Below are positions 9,381 through 16,736 of a DNA stretch of 64,000 nt, piece after piece. The notes under the pieces were generated by a model. The model saw only the letters and a program-made list of their open reading frames with translations. It did no database searches and was not told the origin of the DNA. Origin of the DNA: Paraburkholderia caffeinilytica (GTDB taxonomy: Bacteria > Pseudomonadota > Gammaproteobacteria > Burkholderiales > Burkholderiaceae); contig NZ_CP031466.1 in assembly GCF_003368325.1 (NCBI RefSeq), forward strand, positions 620,001 to 684,000, given 5' to 3'. Numbering within the stretch: the stretch's first letter is position 1; each line of letters opens with the position of its first letter. The translations under genes and the position numbers were made by a program.

Positions 9381-9821
9381 TTACCTTTCGGACAGGTAGC
9401 TCGTCATGCGAAACAGTTCGCTTCGCAGATGAGTCGCCTGTTGCTGGCCGAAGCTACGTTCGAAACTGGCCTGTGCGGTTGCCCAATGAGCGGCCGCTTC
9501 GTCAAGCTTCGCTATCCCTCTTCGGGTGAGCACGACTCGCAGCCGCCGATTGCTTTGCCGCTCGGCAGGGGCAACCACGAGGCCGCGCCTGAGCAAGGGT
9601 TTAAGCGCCCGAACGAGGGTCGTTCTGTCCATCACCATCGCTTTGGCCAGTTCGGCCATGGTCAGATTCGTACAACGACTCAGCGTCCTGAGAACGCTGA
9701 ACTGCGTCGGCGTGATGCCCGCCTCGGACAAATGACGTTCGTAAAGCTTTGAAATATGTCGAGAGGCCTGACGCAGGGCAAAACAGTCGTCGTCCGGAAG
9801 ATCGTTTGAGTGCATACGCAC
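9381..9821 (-). CDS. MarR-family regulator of the emrAB-type pump
   Basis: A 146-residue winged-helix protein. The recognition region reads FSVLRTLSRC..LTMAELAKAMVMDRTTLVRALKP (given in two pieces), followed by the wing with RRLRVVLTRRG. An N-terminal DDDCFALRQASRHISKLYERHL block contains Cys13, in the place where OhrR-type MarR proteins keep their peroxide-sensing cysteine; redox sensing is therefore possible but unproven. The GTG start overlaps a palindromic site (9810-9821); an internal ATG at 9815 is an alternative, and neither has a clear ribosome site, so translation may be leaderless. It is transcribed towards the pump genes and likely represses itself and them. Confidence 0.9.
   Translation of the reverse strand: MRMHSNDLPDDDCFALRQASRHISKLYERHLSEAGITPTQFSVLRTLSRCTNLTMAELAKAMVMDRTTLVRALKPLLRRGLVVAPAERQSNRRLRVVLTRRGIAKLDEAAAHWATAQASFERSFGQQQATHLRSELFRMTSYLSER
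9810..9821. promoter_or_regulatory. Palindromic MarR operator overlapping the marR start codon
   Basis: gtgcatacgcac, 12 bp with one central mismatch from a perfect palindrome. It covers the GTG start of the MarR gene and is identical to the sites at 38699 and 39220. Confidence 0.7.
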
Positions 9822-10048
9822 AGAGTAATCCGGCCCCCGCCGGGATGCGATGCTGGCCGGGTTATCAGTTTGTTGTCGTTTCGTGTACCAATTGCTCGCG
9901 GAACAACTAGGAACTGGGCCGGGCGCCGGCCGGGCCCGCGCAGCGTGGTCCGGATCCGGTCGGCCTTGTCACCGGACAGGGCGGCCGATGCTGCCCTTTA
10001 TATTTCCGACGCGCTTCGCAGGTCGATTTTGCAGGTCGTTTTTCCGCA

Positions 10049-10957
10049 CTAGCGCGCTGTCGCCAGCGTCTCGAAGAAGGTCGCCGCGTAGTCGATAAAC
10101 GCACGCACCTTGGCAGGCAGCAGTGTCCGGTTGCTGTAAGCGAGCTGGATTTCGACGCTGTCGTCGACAAGCTGTGAATCGGTGAGCAGCTGCACGAGCT
10201 TCCCCGAGGCCAGTTCTTTTTCTACAAGGGCTGCCGGCACGATACCGATTCCGAAACCCTGCAGCACCATTTCCAGATTGAAGGCGGGGCTGTTCGACGA
10301 AACATCGAAGCGCAGCGGAATGTTCAGCTCGTCCTCGCCGATCCGGAAACCGATGACAGGGCGACGAATGGAAGGCGACATCGACACAAAAAGATGATCG
10401 GCGAGTTCCGATGGATCTCCTGGTGTTGACGATGCCCGCAGATACTGCGGCGTCGCGACAATGACAACCGGAATGCGCTCGAGCAGACGCACAACCGTCG
10501 TTTCGCTCGTCAGCATGTGCGGAAGAATGATGCCTAGGTCGAACCCGTCGCCGACCAGATCGACGGGCCGCTCCGTCAACGTCACGTCGAGCGTGACCTT
10601 CGGATGGGCACGCTTGAACCCGGCGATCAGGGGAACCAGCCGGCTTACCGTCGCCGTCGTGTGGGCGACAAGGCGCAAGACGCCACCTGCTTCCCGTGTC
10701 TGGTTGGCCACGTCGGCTTCGAGTATGTCCAGATCGTCCAGGATACGCACGCAGCCTTCGTAGAATCGTTCCGCGGCTTCGGTGAGCGAGACCTGTCGAG
10801 TCGTCCGGTTCAACAGCCGGCATCCGATCCGCTCTTCCAGCCCCGCGATTGCCCGCGACACCGCTGGGCGAGCCAGCCCGTGAATATCCGCCGCGCGGGT
10901 GAAACTCCTCAGTTCGACCACCGACCGGAAAATGCGCAGGCTTTCGATATATTCCAT
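10049..10957 (-). CDS. LysR-family transcriptional regulator
   Basis: A 302-residue LTTR. The N-terminal helix-turn-helix is VVELRSFTRAADIHGLARP with AVSRAIAGLEERIGCRLLNRTTR, followed by the effector domain with RLVAHTTATVSRLVPLIAGF and the usual two lobes. The ATG at 10957 is chosen because it matches the standard LTTR start (MEYIESLRIFRSV); the frame is open for 97 codons upstream but that part has no family similarity. Sequence resembles the CrgA-like branch that controls oxidative or quinone stress genes. No clear target gene is adjacent: it is divergent from the TetR-Ohr group across a 245-bp gap and follows the MarR gene by 227 bp. Effector unknown. Confidence 0.9.
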   Translation of the reverse strand: MEYIESLRIFRSVVELRSFTRAADIHGLARPAVSRAIAGLEERIGCRLLNRTTRQVSLTEAAERFYEGCVRILDDLDILEADVANQTREAGGVLRLVAHTTATVSRLVPLIAGFKRAHPKVTLDVTLTERPVDLVGDGFDLGIILPHMLTSETTVVRLLERIPVVIVATPQYLRASSTPGDPSELADHLFVSMSPSIRRPVIGFRIGEDELNIPLRFDVSSNSPAFNLEMVLQGFGIGIVPAALVEKELASGKLVQLLTDSQLVDDSVEIQLAYSNRTLLPAKVRAFIDYAATFFETLATAR

Positions 10958-11175
10958 GATGAGATCTCTTCGACCAGCGGAAAGAAAGGACTGACGGAAT
11001 GCCGTTTTCAGCGCCGCAGGAAGTTCCAGTTGCGGACGATGTCTCCCACGGTATTCCGTAGAGTAGGCAACGCTCGAGCCGGCGACAGAAAGCAGTCTAT
11101 GCCATAGCGGCTCCGTCTTCCTTCTCCGATCGTCACGTCGCATTGCGTAGACCGCTCGAAAATCGCTTGACAGTC

Positions 11176-11191
11176 TATCTATGAGTAGATA
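11176..11191. promoter_or_regulatory. TetR operator, copy 1 (tatcta-N4-tagata)
   Basis: Inverted repeat tatcta/tagata with spacer tgag, 12 bp upstream of the TetR start codon. The same pattern recurs at 11825-11854 and 11913-11930. Confidence 0.7.
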
Positions 11192-11202
11192 AAGTTCGAT
11201 CC

Positions 11203-11769
11203 ATGGAACCGACAACGACAGTGCGCGAACAGATCCTCGACCACGCAATCACGCTCATCATGCTGCGTGGTTACAACGGTTTTAGCTACCGTGATCTGTC
11301 CAGCCTGGTCGGCGTAAAAACCTCGAGCATCCATTACTACTTTCCGTCGAAAGACGATCTGGTTCTGGAGGCGGTCAATGCGTACAGCAGCGAGGTATTA
11401 AACGCTCTCCAAGGCATTAACGCTTCGTTGCCGGCGGATGCAAAGCTGAGCAAGTACGCGAAGCTGTTTGGCAGGACCCTCGGCGACGGCAACCAGATCT
11501 GCCTGTGCGGCATGCTGGCAGCGGACATCGAATCGCTGCCCGACAACATTCGCCAGGCCGTGCAGGCGTTTTTCAAGGCGAACGAAAACTGGCTCGCCAA
11601 GGTTCTCGCGCAAGGCGTGCAAGAAAAGACCCTGGCGGTGAACGGCAAACCGGAAAACGCGGCGCGTGCGCTGTACGCGGCATTTCAGGGCAGCGTGCTC
11701 GCAAGCCGTCTGTTCCACACCAAGGCCCGGCTCGAAGACGTCGAGGCGACGGTGCGGATCGCGCGGTAA
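11203..11769 (+). CDS. TetR/AcrR-family regulator next to ohr
   Basis: A 188-residue TetR protein. The DNA-binding domain is at residues 1-50 (GYNGFSYRDLSSLVGVKTSSI followed by HYYFPSKDDL). The ligand domain has CLCGMLAADIESLP, a paired-cysteine motif (about 100-115) of the type seen in TetR proteins that respond to reactive electrophiles. Three copies of one inverted repeat surround the gene: one before it, two before the Ohr gene. It probably represses itself and the downstream Ohr-esterase pair. The usual Ohr regulator is OhrR (MarR family), so TetR control would be unusual. Function of the cysteines is inferred. Confidence 0.88.
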   Translation: MEPTTTVREQILDHAITLIMLRGYNGFSYRDLSSLVGVKTSSIHYYFPSKDDLVLEAVNAYSSEVLNALQGINASLPADAKLSKYAKLFGRTLGDGNQICLCGMLAADIESLPDNIRQAVQAFFKANENWLAKVLAQGVQEKTLAVNGKPENAARALYAAFQGSVLASRLFHTKARLEDVEATVRIAR

Positions 11770-11824
11770 AGCTCGCGTCGCGGCTGTCAGGTACGAGGCG
11801 GTACGCCGCCTCTTTGTTTGGTCT

Positions 11825-11854
11825 GCCCATCTATCTTTGAGTAGATAGATGGGC
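11825..11854. promoter_or_regulatory. TetR operator, copy 2, inside a 12-bp-arm hairpin
   Basis: gcccatctatct and agatagatgggc are perfect inverted arms around a 6-base centre (ttgagt). The core repeats the tatctN-N4-tagata pattern of copies 1 and 3. Being 55 bp after the TetR stop, it may also act as a weak transcript end, but there is no T-run. Confidence 0.6.
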
Positions 11855-11912
11855 GGAAAATGTGAAATAGCTGGAAAAAGCCTGGTTCGTCTGTTTAATT
11901 TCGCCGACGAAT

Positions 11913-11930
11913 CTATCTAGTAGTAGATAG
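11913..11930. promoter_or_regulatory. TetR operator, copy 3, in the ohr promoter
   Basis: ctatcta/tagatag with spacer gtag, 7-bp perfect arms, 38 bp upstream of the Ohr start codon. Confidence 0.7.
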
Positions 11931-11968
11931 TAAGTTCAATCACTCACTCTTCTGTAAGGAGCTTCATC

Positions 11969-12394
11969 ATGTCACTCGAAAAAGTCCTCTACCGCGCTCA
12001 AGCTCATGCCACCGGTGGCCGCGATGGCCGTGCCGTGGTGCCCGCGGGCAATCTCGACTTCAAGCTGACCACGCCGAAAGAACTGGGCGGCGCGGGCGGC
12101 GAGGGTGCCAATCCGGAGCAGCTCTTCGCGGCGGGCTACAGCGCCTGCTTCCTCGGCGCGATGAAATTCGTCGCCGCCCGCGACAAGATCGCCATTCCCG
12201 CTGGCGTCTCGATTGACGGCAGCGTCGGCATCGGCCCGATCCCGAATGGCTTTGGCATCGAAGTGGAACTGGAGATCTCGCTGCCCGGGATGCCGCGCGA
12301 AGCGGCGCAAACGCTGGTCGACAAGGCGCACATCGTTTGCCCTTACTCGAACGCGACTCGCGGCAACATCGACGTCACCCTGACGATCGTCTAA
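11969..12394 (+). CDS. ohr: Ohr/OsmC-family organic hydroperoxide reductase
   Basis: A 141-residue protein of the normal Ohr length. The two redox cysteines are Cys60 ([14 protein letters not shown]) and Cys124 ([12 protein letters not shown]), with the active-site Arg near residue 18 or 21 (GGRDGR) and Glu50 (NPEQLF). Ohr enzymes are cytoplasmic dimers that reduce fatty-acid and other organic peroxides with lipoamide as donor. A good ribosome site (taaggag) precedes the ATG. Two copies of the TetR-type operator lie just upstream and an esterase gene starts 37 bp downstream, so peroxide removal and ester hydrolysis appear to be co-expressed. Confidence 0.95.
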   Translation: MSLEKVLYRAQAHATGGRDGRAVVPAGNLDFKLTTPKELGGAGGEGANPEQLFAAGYSACFLGAMKFVAARDKIAIPAGVSIDGSVGIGPIPNGFGIEVELEISLPGMPREAAQTLVDKAHIVCPYSNATRGNIDVTLTIV

Positions 12395-12431
12395 GCCTCA
12401 GCCTCTCACTGTCACGAACCGGGAAACAATC

Positions 12432-13460
12432 ATGAAGACCTTCAAGCCTTTGCTACTCGCAGTTGCACTTGCTGCCGGCAGTGTCCTGGCCAACGCCGCG
12501 ACCCCGGTCGCCTCCGCCACGCCGGATCCGATGACGAGCGAGTTCCTCAAGGCGCTGAACAGCAGCAAGGGACCGGCGCTCAGCGCCCTGTCGCCTGCGC
12601 AGGCCCGTCAGGTGTTGATCGATGCGCAGCGCAGCGTCAAGGTGGATCTGTCGGGTATCGACGTGTCCAACCGGACGATCGAGCAGGACGGCGTCAGCGT
12701 GCCGATTACCATCGTCAAGCCGCAAGGCGTCACGGGTACGCCGCCGGTCTTCATGTTCTTCCATGGCGGCGGCTGGATTCTTGGCGACTTCCAGACCCAC
12801 GAGCGGTTGGTGCGCGATCTGGTCGTGCAATCGGGCGCTGTTGCTGTGTTCGTCAATTACACGCCGTCACCCGAAGCGCGCTACCCGGTGGCGATCAATC
12901 AGGCGTATGCGGCCACCCGATGGGTCGCGGCGCACGGCAATGAAATCGGCGTGGACGGCAGCCGCCTCGCGGTCGTCGGCAACAGCGTGGGCGGCAACAT
13001 GGCAGCAGTCGTCACCTTGATGGCCAGGAACAAGCAAGGACCGGCGATCCGTTTTCAGGGGTTGATGTGGCCCGTTACGGACAACAACTTCAACAACGGC
13101 TCGTACAACAGCTTTCCGGATGGCTACTTCCTCAGCCGTGCGTCGATGAAGTGGTTCTGGGACGCGTACACAAAGGATCCGAAACAGCGCAATGAAATCT
13201 ATGCGTCGCCGCTGCGCGCCTCCGTGGAGCAACTGAAGGGTCTGCCGCCTGCGCTCATTCAGGTCGCGCAGTTCGACGTGTTGACCGACGAGGGCCAGGC
13301 TTACGGCCGCAAGCTCGATGCAGCGGGCGACGAAGTTATGACGGTTCGCTACAACGGCACGATCCACGACTTTGGCTTGCTTAACGCACTCGCCAACGAC
13401 GCGCCGACCAAGGCCGCAACCAGGCAGCTTGCCGACGAATTGCAAGCGCGTCTGAAGTAA
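12432..13460 (+). CDS. Secreted alpha/beta hydrolase, hormone-sensitive-lipase type
   Basis: A 342-residue protein with a Sec signal peptide (cleavage near ANA-AT, residue 22-23), so it is periplasmic or exported. The oxyanion motif HGGG is at 111-114 and the nucleophile elbow is GNSVGG with Ser185, a variant of the common GDSAGG. The acid is probably Asp282 (FDVLTDEG) and the base His312 (IHDFGLLN). Such enzymes hydrolyse short acyl esters. It follows ohr by 37 bp and is likely in the same transcript under the TetR protein. Substrate unknown. Confidence 0.9.
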   Translation: MKTFKPLLLAVALAAGSVLANAATPVASATPDPMTSEFLKALNSSKGPALSALSPAQARQVLIDAQRSVKVDLSGIDVSNRTIEQDGVSVPITIVKPQGVTGTPPVFMFFHGGGWILGDFQTHERLVRDLVVQSGAVAVFVNYTPSPEARYPVAINQAYAATRWVAAHGNEIGVDGSRLAVVGNSVGGNMAAVVTLMARNKQGPAIRFQGLMWPVTDNNFNNGSYNSFPDGYFLSRASMKWFWDAYTKDPKQRNEIYASPLRASVEQLKGLPPALIQVAQFDVLTDEGQAYGRKLDAAGDEVMTVRYNGTIHDFGLLNALANDAPTKAATRQLADELQARLK

Positions 13461-13791
13461 GTCGTGCAGTCTTGACCGCGGCGCCTTGCATGACAGCATC
13501 GCGCCGCGGTTATCAGAATGACGAGGCGTTGAAGTGCTGAAGTGCGAAACGCCTGGTGCATGATGGATGGCTGTCGGCACGCATGCATGCTGAGAGTTCG
13601 CCGACAAGCTTTCCTTCGGGTGCCCCTGCAAGCTTTCTGTGTATGAGGGCGCTGTGTCCGTTCTGTGGAACGCGTGGCGGCGTTTCCCCCCGGTCTTTGT
13701 GCGGAAGATACTGAAGAAAATCTGATTGACAAGGCCTGTTCAATTAATTAACGTCCTTTAACTGAACGATCGTTCGTTAAAAGGAGGCCGT
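13461..13791. other. Intergenic, 331 bp: hairpin and SDR promoter
   Basis: Directly after the esterase stop there is a hairpin with 10-bp arms (accgcggcgc at 13475-13484, gcgccgcggt at 13501-13510) and no T-run, a possible transcript end. The last 50 bp are AT-rich and hold the TetR-like inverted repeats described at 13748-13780. No gene is seen in between. Confidence 0.6.
13748..13780. promoter_or_regulatory. TetR-like operator region before the SDR gene
   Basis: The half-sites ttaacg (13748-13753) and cgttaa (13775-13780) flank a perfect 12-bp palindrome gaacgatcgttc (13764-13775). The same half-sites form the 13-bp palindrome at 15186-15198 beside the nearby TetR gene. A strong ribosome site (aaggagg) follows before the ATG at 13792. 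Confidence 0.55.
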
Positions 13792-14532
13792 ATGCAATCA
13801 GACCGTGCGCAACCGAAAGTTGCGCTGGTGATTGGGGCAGGAGATGCCACAGGGGGAGCCATCGCCATGCGATTCGCTCGCGAGGGGTACGTCGCCTGTG
13901 TGACACGGAGATCGGCGGACAAACTGGAACCTCTTGTCGCCCGGATTCGCGAGCAGGGCGGCGAGGCATTCGGCTACGGCAGCGACGCCCGCAAAGAAGA
14001 GGATGTCGTCGCGCTGATCGAACGTGTCGAAGCTGAACATGGTCCGATCGAGGTGATGGTGTTCAACATCGGGGCGAACGTGCCCTGCAGTATTCTGGAA
14101 GAGACGGCGCGAAAGTATTTCAAGGTCTGGGAGATGGCTTGTTTCAGTGCATTTCTCAATGGCCGTGAGGTCGCAAAGCGCATGGTGTCCCGAGGACGCG
14201 GCACCATTTTGTTCACCGGCTCGACCGCCAGCGTTCGGGGAGCGTCGAACTTTGCCGCGTTCGCCGGCGCGAAGCATGCCCTTCGAGCGCTCGCACAAAG
14301 CATGGCCAGGGAGTTGGGACCCCGGAACATTCACGTCGCGCACGTCATGGTGGATGGCGCGATTGACACCGACTTCATTCGCACCACGTTTCCGGAACGC
14401 TACGCCCTGAAGGACCAGGACGGCATTCTACGTCCGGAGCATATTGCCGAAAACTACTGGTATCTGCACCAGCAACCGCGTGATGCGTGGACATTTGAGC
14501 TGGATCTGCGTCCGTATATGGAGCGTTGGTAA
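13792..14532 (+). CDS. Short-chain dehydrogenase/reductase with Phe in place of catalytic Tyr
   Basis: A 246-residue Rossmann protein. The dinucleotide motif is GAGDATGGAIAMRF (residues 15-28); the NNAG position reads NIGA; Ser144 (FTGSTASVRG) is in the catalytic serine place. The YxxxK motif reads F157-AGA-K161, so the catalytic Tyr is replaced by Phe while Lys is kept. The C-terminus FELDLRPYMERW is typical of a subgroup of proteobacterial SDRs. A true reductase would need another proton donor, so a different reaction or a binding role is possible. It is convergent with the TetR gene at 14567. Its promoter shares half-sites with that regulator's promoter. Confidence 0.88.
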   Translation: MQSDRAQPKVALVIGAGDATGGAIAMRFAREGYVACVTRRSADKLEPLVARIREQGGEAFGYGSDARKEEDVVALIERVEAEHGPIEVMVFNIGANVPCSILEETARKYFKVWEMACFSAFLNGREVAKRMVSRGRGTILFTGSTASVRGASNFAAFAGAKHALRALAQSMARELGPRNIHVAHVMVDGAIDTDFIRTTFPERYALKDQDGILRPEHIAENYWYLHQQPRDAWTFELDLRPYMERW

Positions 14533-14566
14533 GTCGTCGATCCTGGGCGAGCACGAAATGCGAACG

Positions 14567-15136
14567 TCACTTCAATGTATCGATTCCAAGCGCTTCGCCG
14601 AGGAAACGCCGGCTGGAGCTGAGGATTTCCCGGCGTGTGCGCTCGCTTTCCACGGTGCGCGCGAGCAAAAGGGCGCCGACACATTGCGCCATGACCGCCC
14701 AGGCGGCATCCGGCTCGTCGATGTGTGCGCTCCAGCTCTTCTGAATTCGCTTGAGCGATTTTTCGACTTCGTTGCGCGCGGCGGGCGTTGCACGCGCTAT
14801 CTCCGGCCCGAGCGTAGGCAGTGCGCAGCCCGACTCGGGATGCAGGGCGTGATACGTGCTCAGGTAGCTTCGCAGGCGTTTGCCGAGATCGCCGCCGGGC
14901 GTGCCGTTGTCTACAGCAAGCAGGTCGGCGCTGTTGGATGCTTCCTCGCCGATCAGCGCATCGAAGAGCGCCTGCTTCGAAGGGAAGTGATTGTAGAACG
15001 CGCCTCCCGTGAGCCCAACCGACGCCATCAGCGCATCGACACTGGTGGACGCAAAGCCATCTTCCTTCGCGATAGCGCGACTACTTTCGATAAGTTTGCG
15101 TCGCGTTTCTTCTTTATGCGAGCTTGAATAACGCAT
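14567..15136 (-). CDS. TetR/AcrR-family regulator
   Basis: A 189-residue TetR protein. The helix-turn-helix lies at about 27-48 (FASTSVDALMASVGLTGGAF then YNHFPSKQALF). The C-terminal domain has the layout found in TetR proteins beside reductases and GST-like enzymes (ESGCALPTLGPEIAR, MAQCVGALLLAR). It is divergent from the isomerase gene at 15281 and convergent with the SDR gene. The palindrome cgttaagttaacg 50 bp upstream and the related half-sites before the SDR gene suggest that it controls itself, the isomerase and the SDR. Inducer unknown. Confidence 0.9.
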   Translation of the reverse strand: MRYSSSHKEETRRKLIESSRAIAKEDGFASTSVDALMASVGLTGGAFYNHFPSKQALFDALIGEEASNSADLLAVDNGTPGGDLGKRLRSYLSTYHALHPESGCALPTLGPEIARATPAARNEVEKSLKRIQKSWSAHIDEPDAAWAVMAQCVGALLLARTVESERTRREILSSSRRFLGEALGIDTLK

Positions 15137-15185
15137 GGTCGATTTTGAGGGGAAGTGAAGGTCGATTCGAGCATAGCATAACCTT

Positions 15186-15198
15186 CGTTAAGTTAACG
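15186..15198. promoter_or_regulatory. Palindromic TetR operator between divergent genes
   Basis: cgttaagttaacg, perfect 6-bp arms around a central g, between the TetR start (15136) and the isomerase start (15281). Confidence 0.65.
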
Positions 15199-15280
15199 AT
15201 TCTTCACTATTGACCTTCACAAGGCGTCTGATGCGAGTCAGAGTCGGGACTCAGAAAAGCGGTGTCATGGAGACAAAGAG

Positions 15281-15871
15281 ATGGTGAAAACGGTTGAGTT
15301 TTACTTCGACTTCGGCAGTCCGGCCAGTTACCTGGCCTGGACACAACTTCCCGGCATTGCGGCGGAGTTAGGGGCGGTTCTGGTCTACCGGCCAGTCCTT
15401 CTGGGCGGCATACACAAGGCCACGAACAATGTTTCACCCGCCACAATTCCTGCGAAAGGCGCGTGGATGCAATTGGACCTTGCGCGTTTTGCACGGCGCT
15501 ATGGCGTTCAGTACACCAACAACCCGCATTTTCCGATAAACACCCTATTGCTCATGCGCGGCGCGACTGGCACTCAGATGCACGATGAGAAGTTGTTCCT
15601 GCGTTACGTCGACGTTGTATTTCGAGCCATGTGGGAGCGGCCCCGCAATATGGGCGACCTGCCCACGGTACAGGCTGTCCTCGACGAGGCCGGGTTCGAT
15701 TCTTCCTTCCTGTTTCAGCTCGTTGCGAACCCCGCCGTGAAGGAAAAATTGAAGTCGGATACAGAGGCGGCTGTTGCGCGAGGTCTCTTCGGCGCACCGA
15801 CGATGTTTGTCGGCACCGAGATGTTCTTTGGGCAGGACCGCCTCGATTTCGTCAAGGAGGCGCTGCGTTAG
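15281..15871 (+). CDS. 2-hydroxychromene-2-carboxylate isomerase / kappa-class GST family
   Basis: A 196-residue thioredoxin-fold DsbA-like protein. It starts VEFYFDFGSPASYLAW, the HCCA isomerase signature with Ser instead of the DsbA cysteines, and contains GAWMQLDLARFARRYG, HFPINTLLLMRG and near the end LFGAPTMFVGTEMFFGQDRLDFV. Family members bind glutathione and isomerise 2-hydroxychromene-2-carboxylate in naphthalene breakdown; homologues outside such pathways often act on other glutathione adducts. No ring-cleavage pathway is seen here, so a general glutathione-dependent role fits better. A small unknown gene follows 56 bp later. Confidence 0.88.
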   Translation: MVKTVEFYFDFGSPASYLAWTQLPGIAAELGAVLVYRPVLLGGIHKATNNVSPATIPAKGAWMQLDLARFARRYGVQYTNNPHFPINTLLLMRGATGTQMHDEKLFLRYVDVVFRAMWERPRNMGDLPTVQAVLDEAGFDSSFLFQLVANPAVKEKLKSDTEAAVARGLFGAPTMFVGTEMFFGQDRLDFVKEALR

Positions 15872-15927
15872 CGGCACATTCAGAAGATCGTAATCACTTA
15901 CCCTCAACCCGAATGAAGGAGCTCCCG

Positions 15928-16494
15928 GTGAACCTGGAACAGATCAAGCAAGGTCTCGTTGGCGAATGGATTAGCATCGCACCCGAAATCAGGCCCAGTG
16001 CTGCAAAGAACCCGGACGGCACCCTTAAACCTTTCTACTTGCAGCGCAATTTCACTTATCTGGCGGGCGACAGCTTCGTGCTTGCGATCGTCAACTTCGC
16101 CGATCCTTACGGTAAGGTGCCGCTCACGCGCATCCTGATCAAAGGCCACGTGCAATGGCGTGGCGAACATCTGATTGTCCCGGGCGCGCAGAAGGTGGAT
16201 TTTGTGGCCGACGAGGCCTATGAAGTGACTCCCCTTGTACAAGGCTTTGTGGACGTACTGAACAAAGCGGCATCCGGGGGCCATGCCGCGTGGGAGGTGG
16301 GCAAAACGCAGAGTGTGTTCGGCAAGGCCTTCGCACCCTTCGGTCTGACCGAGGGCAAAAACTTCATGGAATACGACCTGGTCTACCTAGCCGGCAACAC
16401 GCTGTTTTGGGGCGCACGCCACGTGGATGGACGGGGCTTCGACAGCGAGGAGAACCGGCCCGCCAACCTGCAGATTCCGTTGCTGCGCAGATAA
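15928..16494 (+). CDS. Conserved protein of unknown function, lipocalin-like length
   Basis: I do not recognise this family. The GTG at 15928 is preferred because aaggag lies at 15915-15920, 7 bp ahead; an ATG at 15913 would add five residues and has no ribosome site. The product is 188 residues, soluble, with no signal peptide, rich in alternating hydrophobic residues (FVLAIVNFADPYGK, RILIKGHVQW, EYDLVYLAGNTLFWGARHV) that suggest a beta-barrel or beta-sandwich fold. It begins 56 bp after the isomerase gene and is probably co-transcribed with it. A ligand-binding or isomerase-like role would fit the context but is not shown. Confidence 0.75.
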   Translation: MNLEQIKQGLVGEWISIAPEIRPSAAKNPDGTLKPFYLQRNFTYLAGDSFVLAIVNFADPYGKVPLTRILIKGHVQWRGEHLIVPGAQKVDFVADEAYEVTPLVQGFVDVLNKAASGGHAAWEVGKTQSVFGKAFAPFGLTEGKNFMEYDLVYLAGNTLFWGARHVDGRGFDSEENRPANLQIPLLRR

Positions 16495-16690
16495 GGACAA
16501 TCCCAGGTGCAAGTCGCCTGGCCGCGATGGCGCGTGGCCGTCATCGGCAACGGGCGGAAAGGGGCTGAAGTAGGCAACAGTTCGCGGTATTCGGCGTAGA
16601 GAGAAGGAGGGATGTCGCGAGTCGTCGTAAACGTCTGATTGCCTGTCGCGTGGGTTTCGATATTGGGGTCGCTCCATGTCCGATAGCAAA

Positions 16691-16712
16691 ATAAACGGTA
16701 TATACTGTTTAT
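16691..16712. promoter_or_regulatory. Inverted repeat in the promoter of the H1-like gene
   Basis: ataaac and gtttat are separated by ggtatatact. The element is AT-rich, unlike its surroundings, and ends 25 bp before the ATG; tatact could be a -10 box. A ribosome site (gcggag) follows. Confidence 0.5.
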
Positions 16713-16736
16713 ACGGTTATCAACGCGGAGAAGCAT

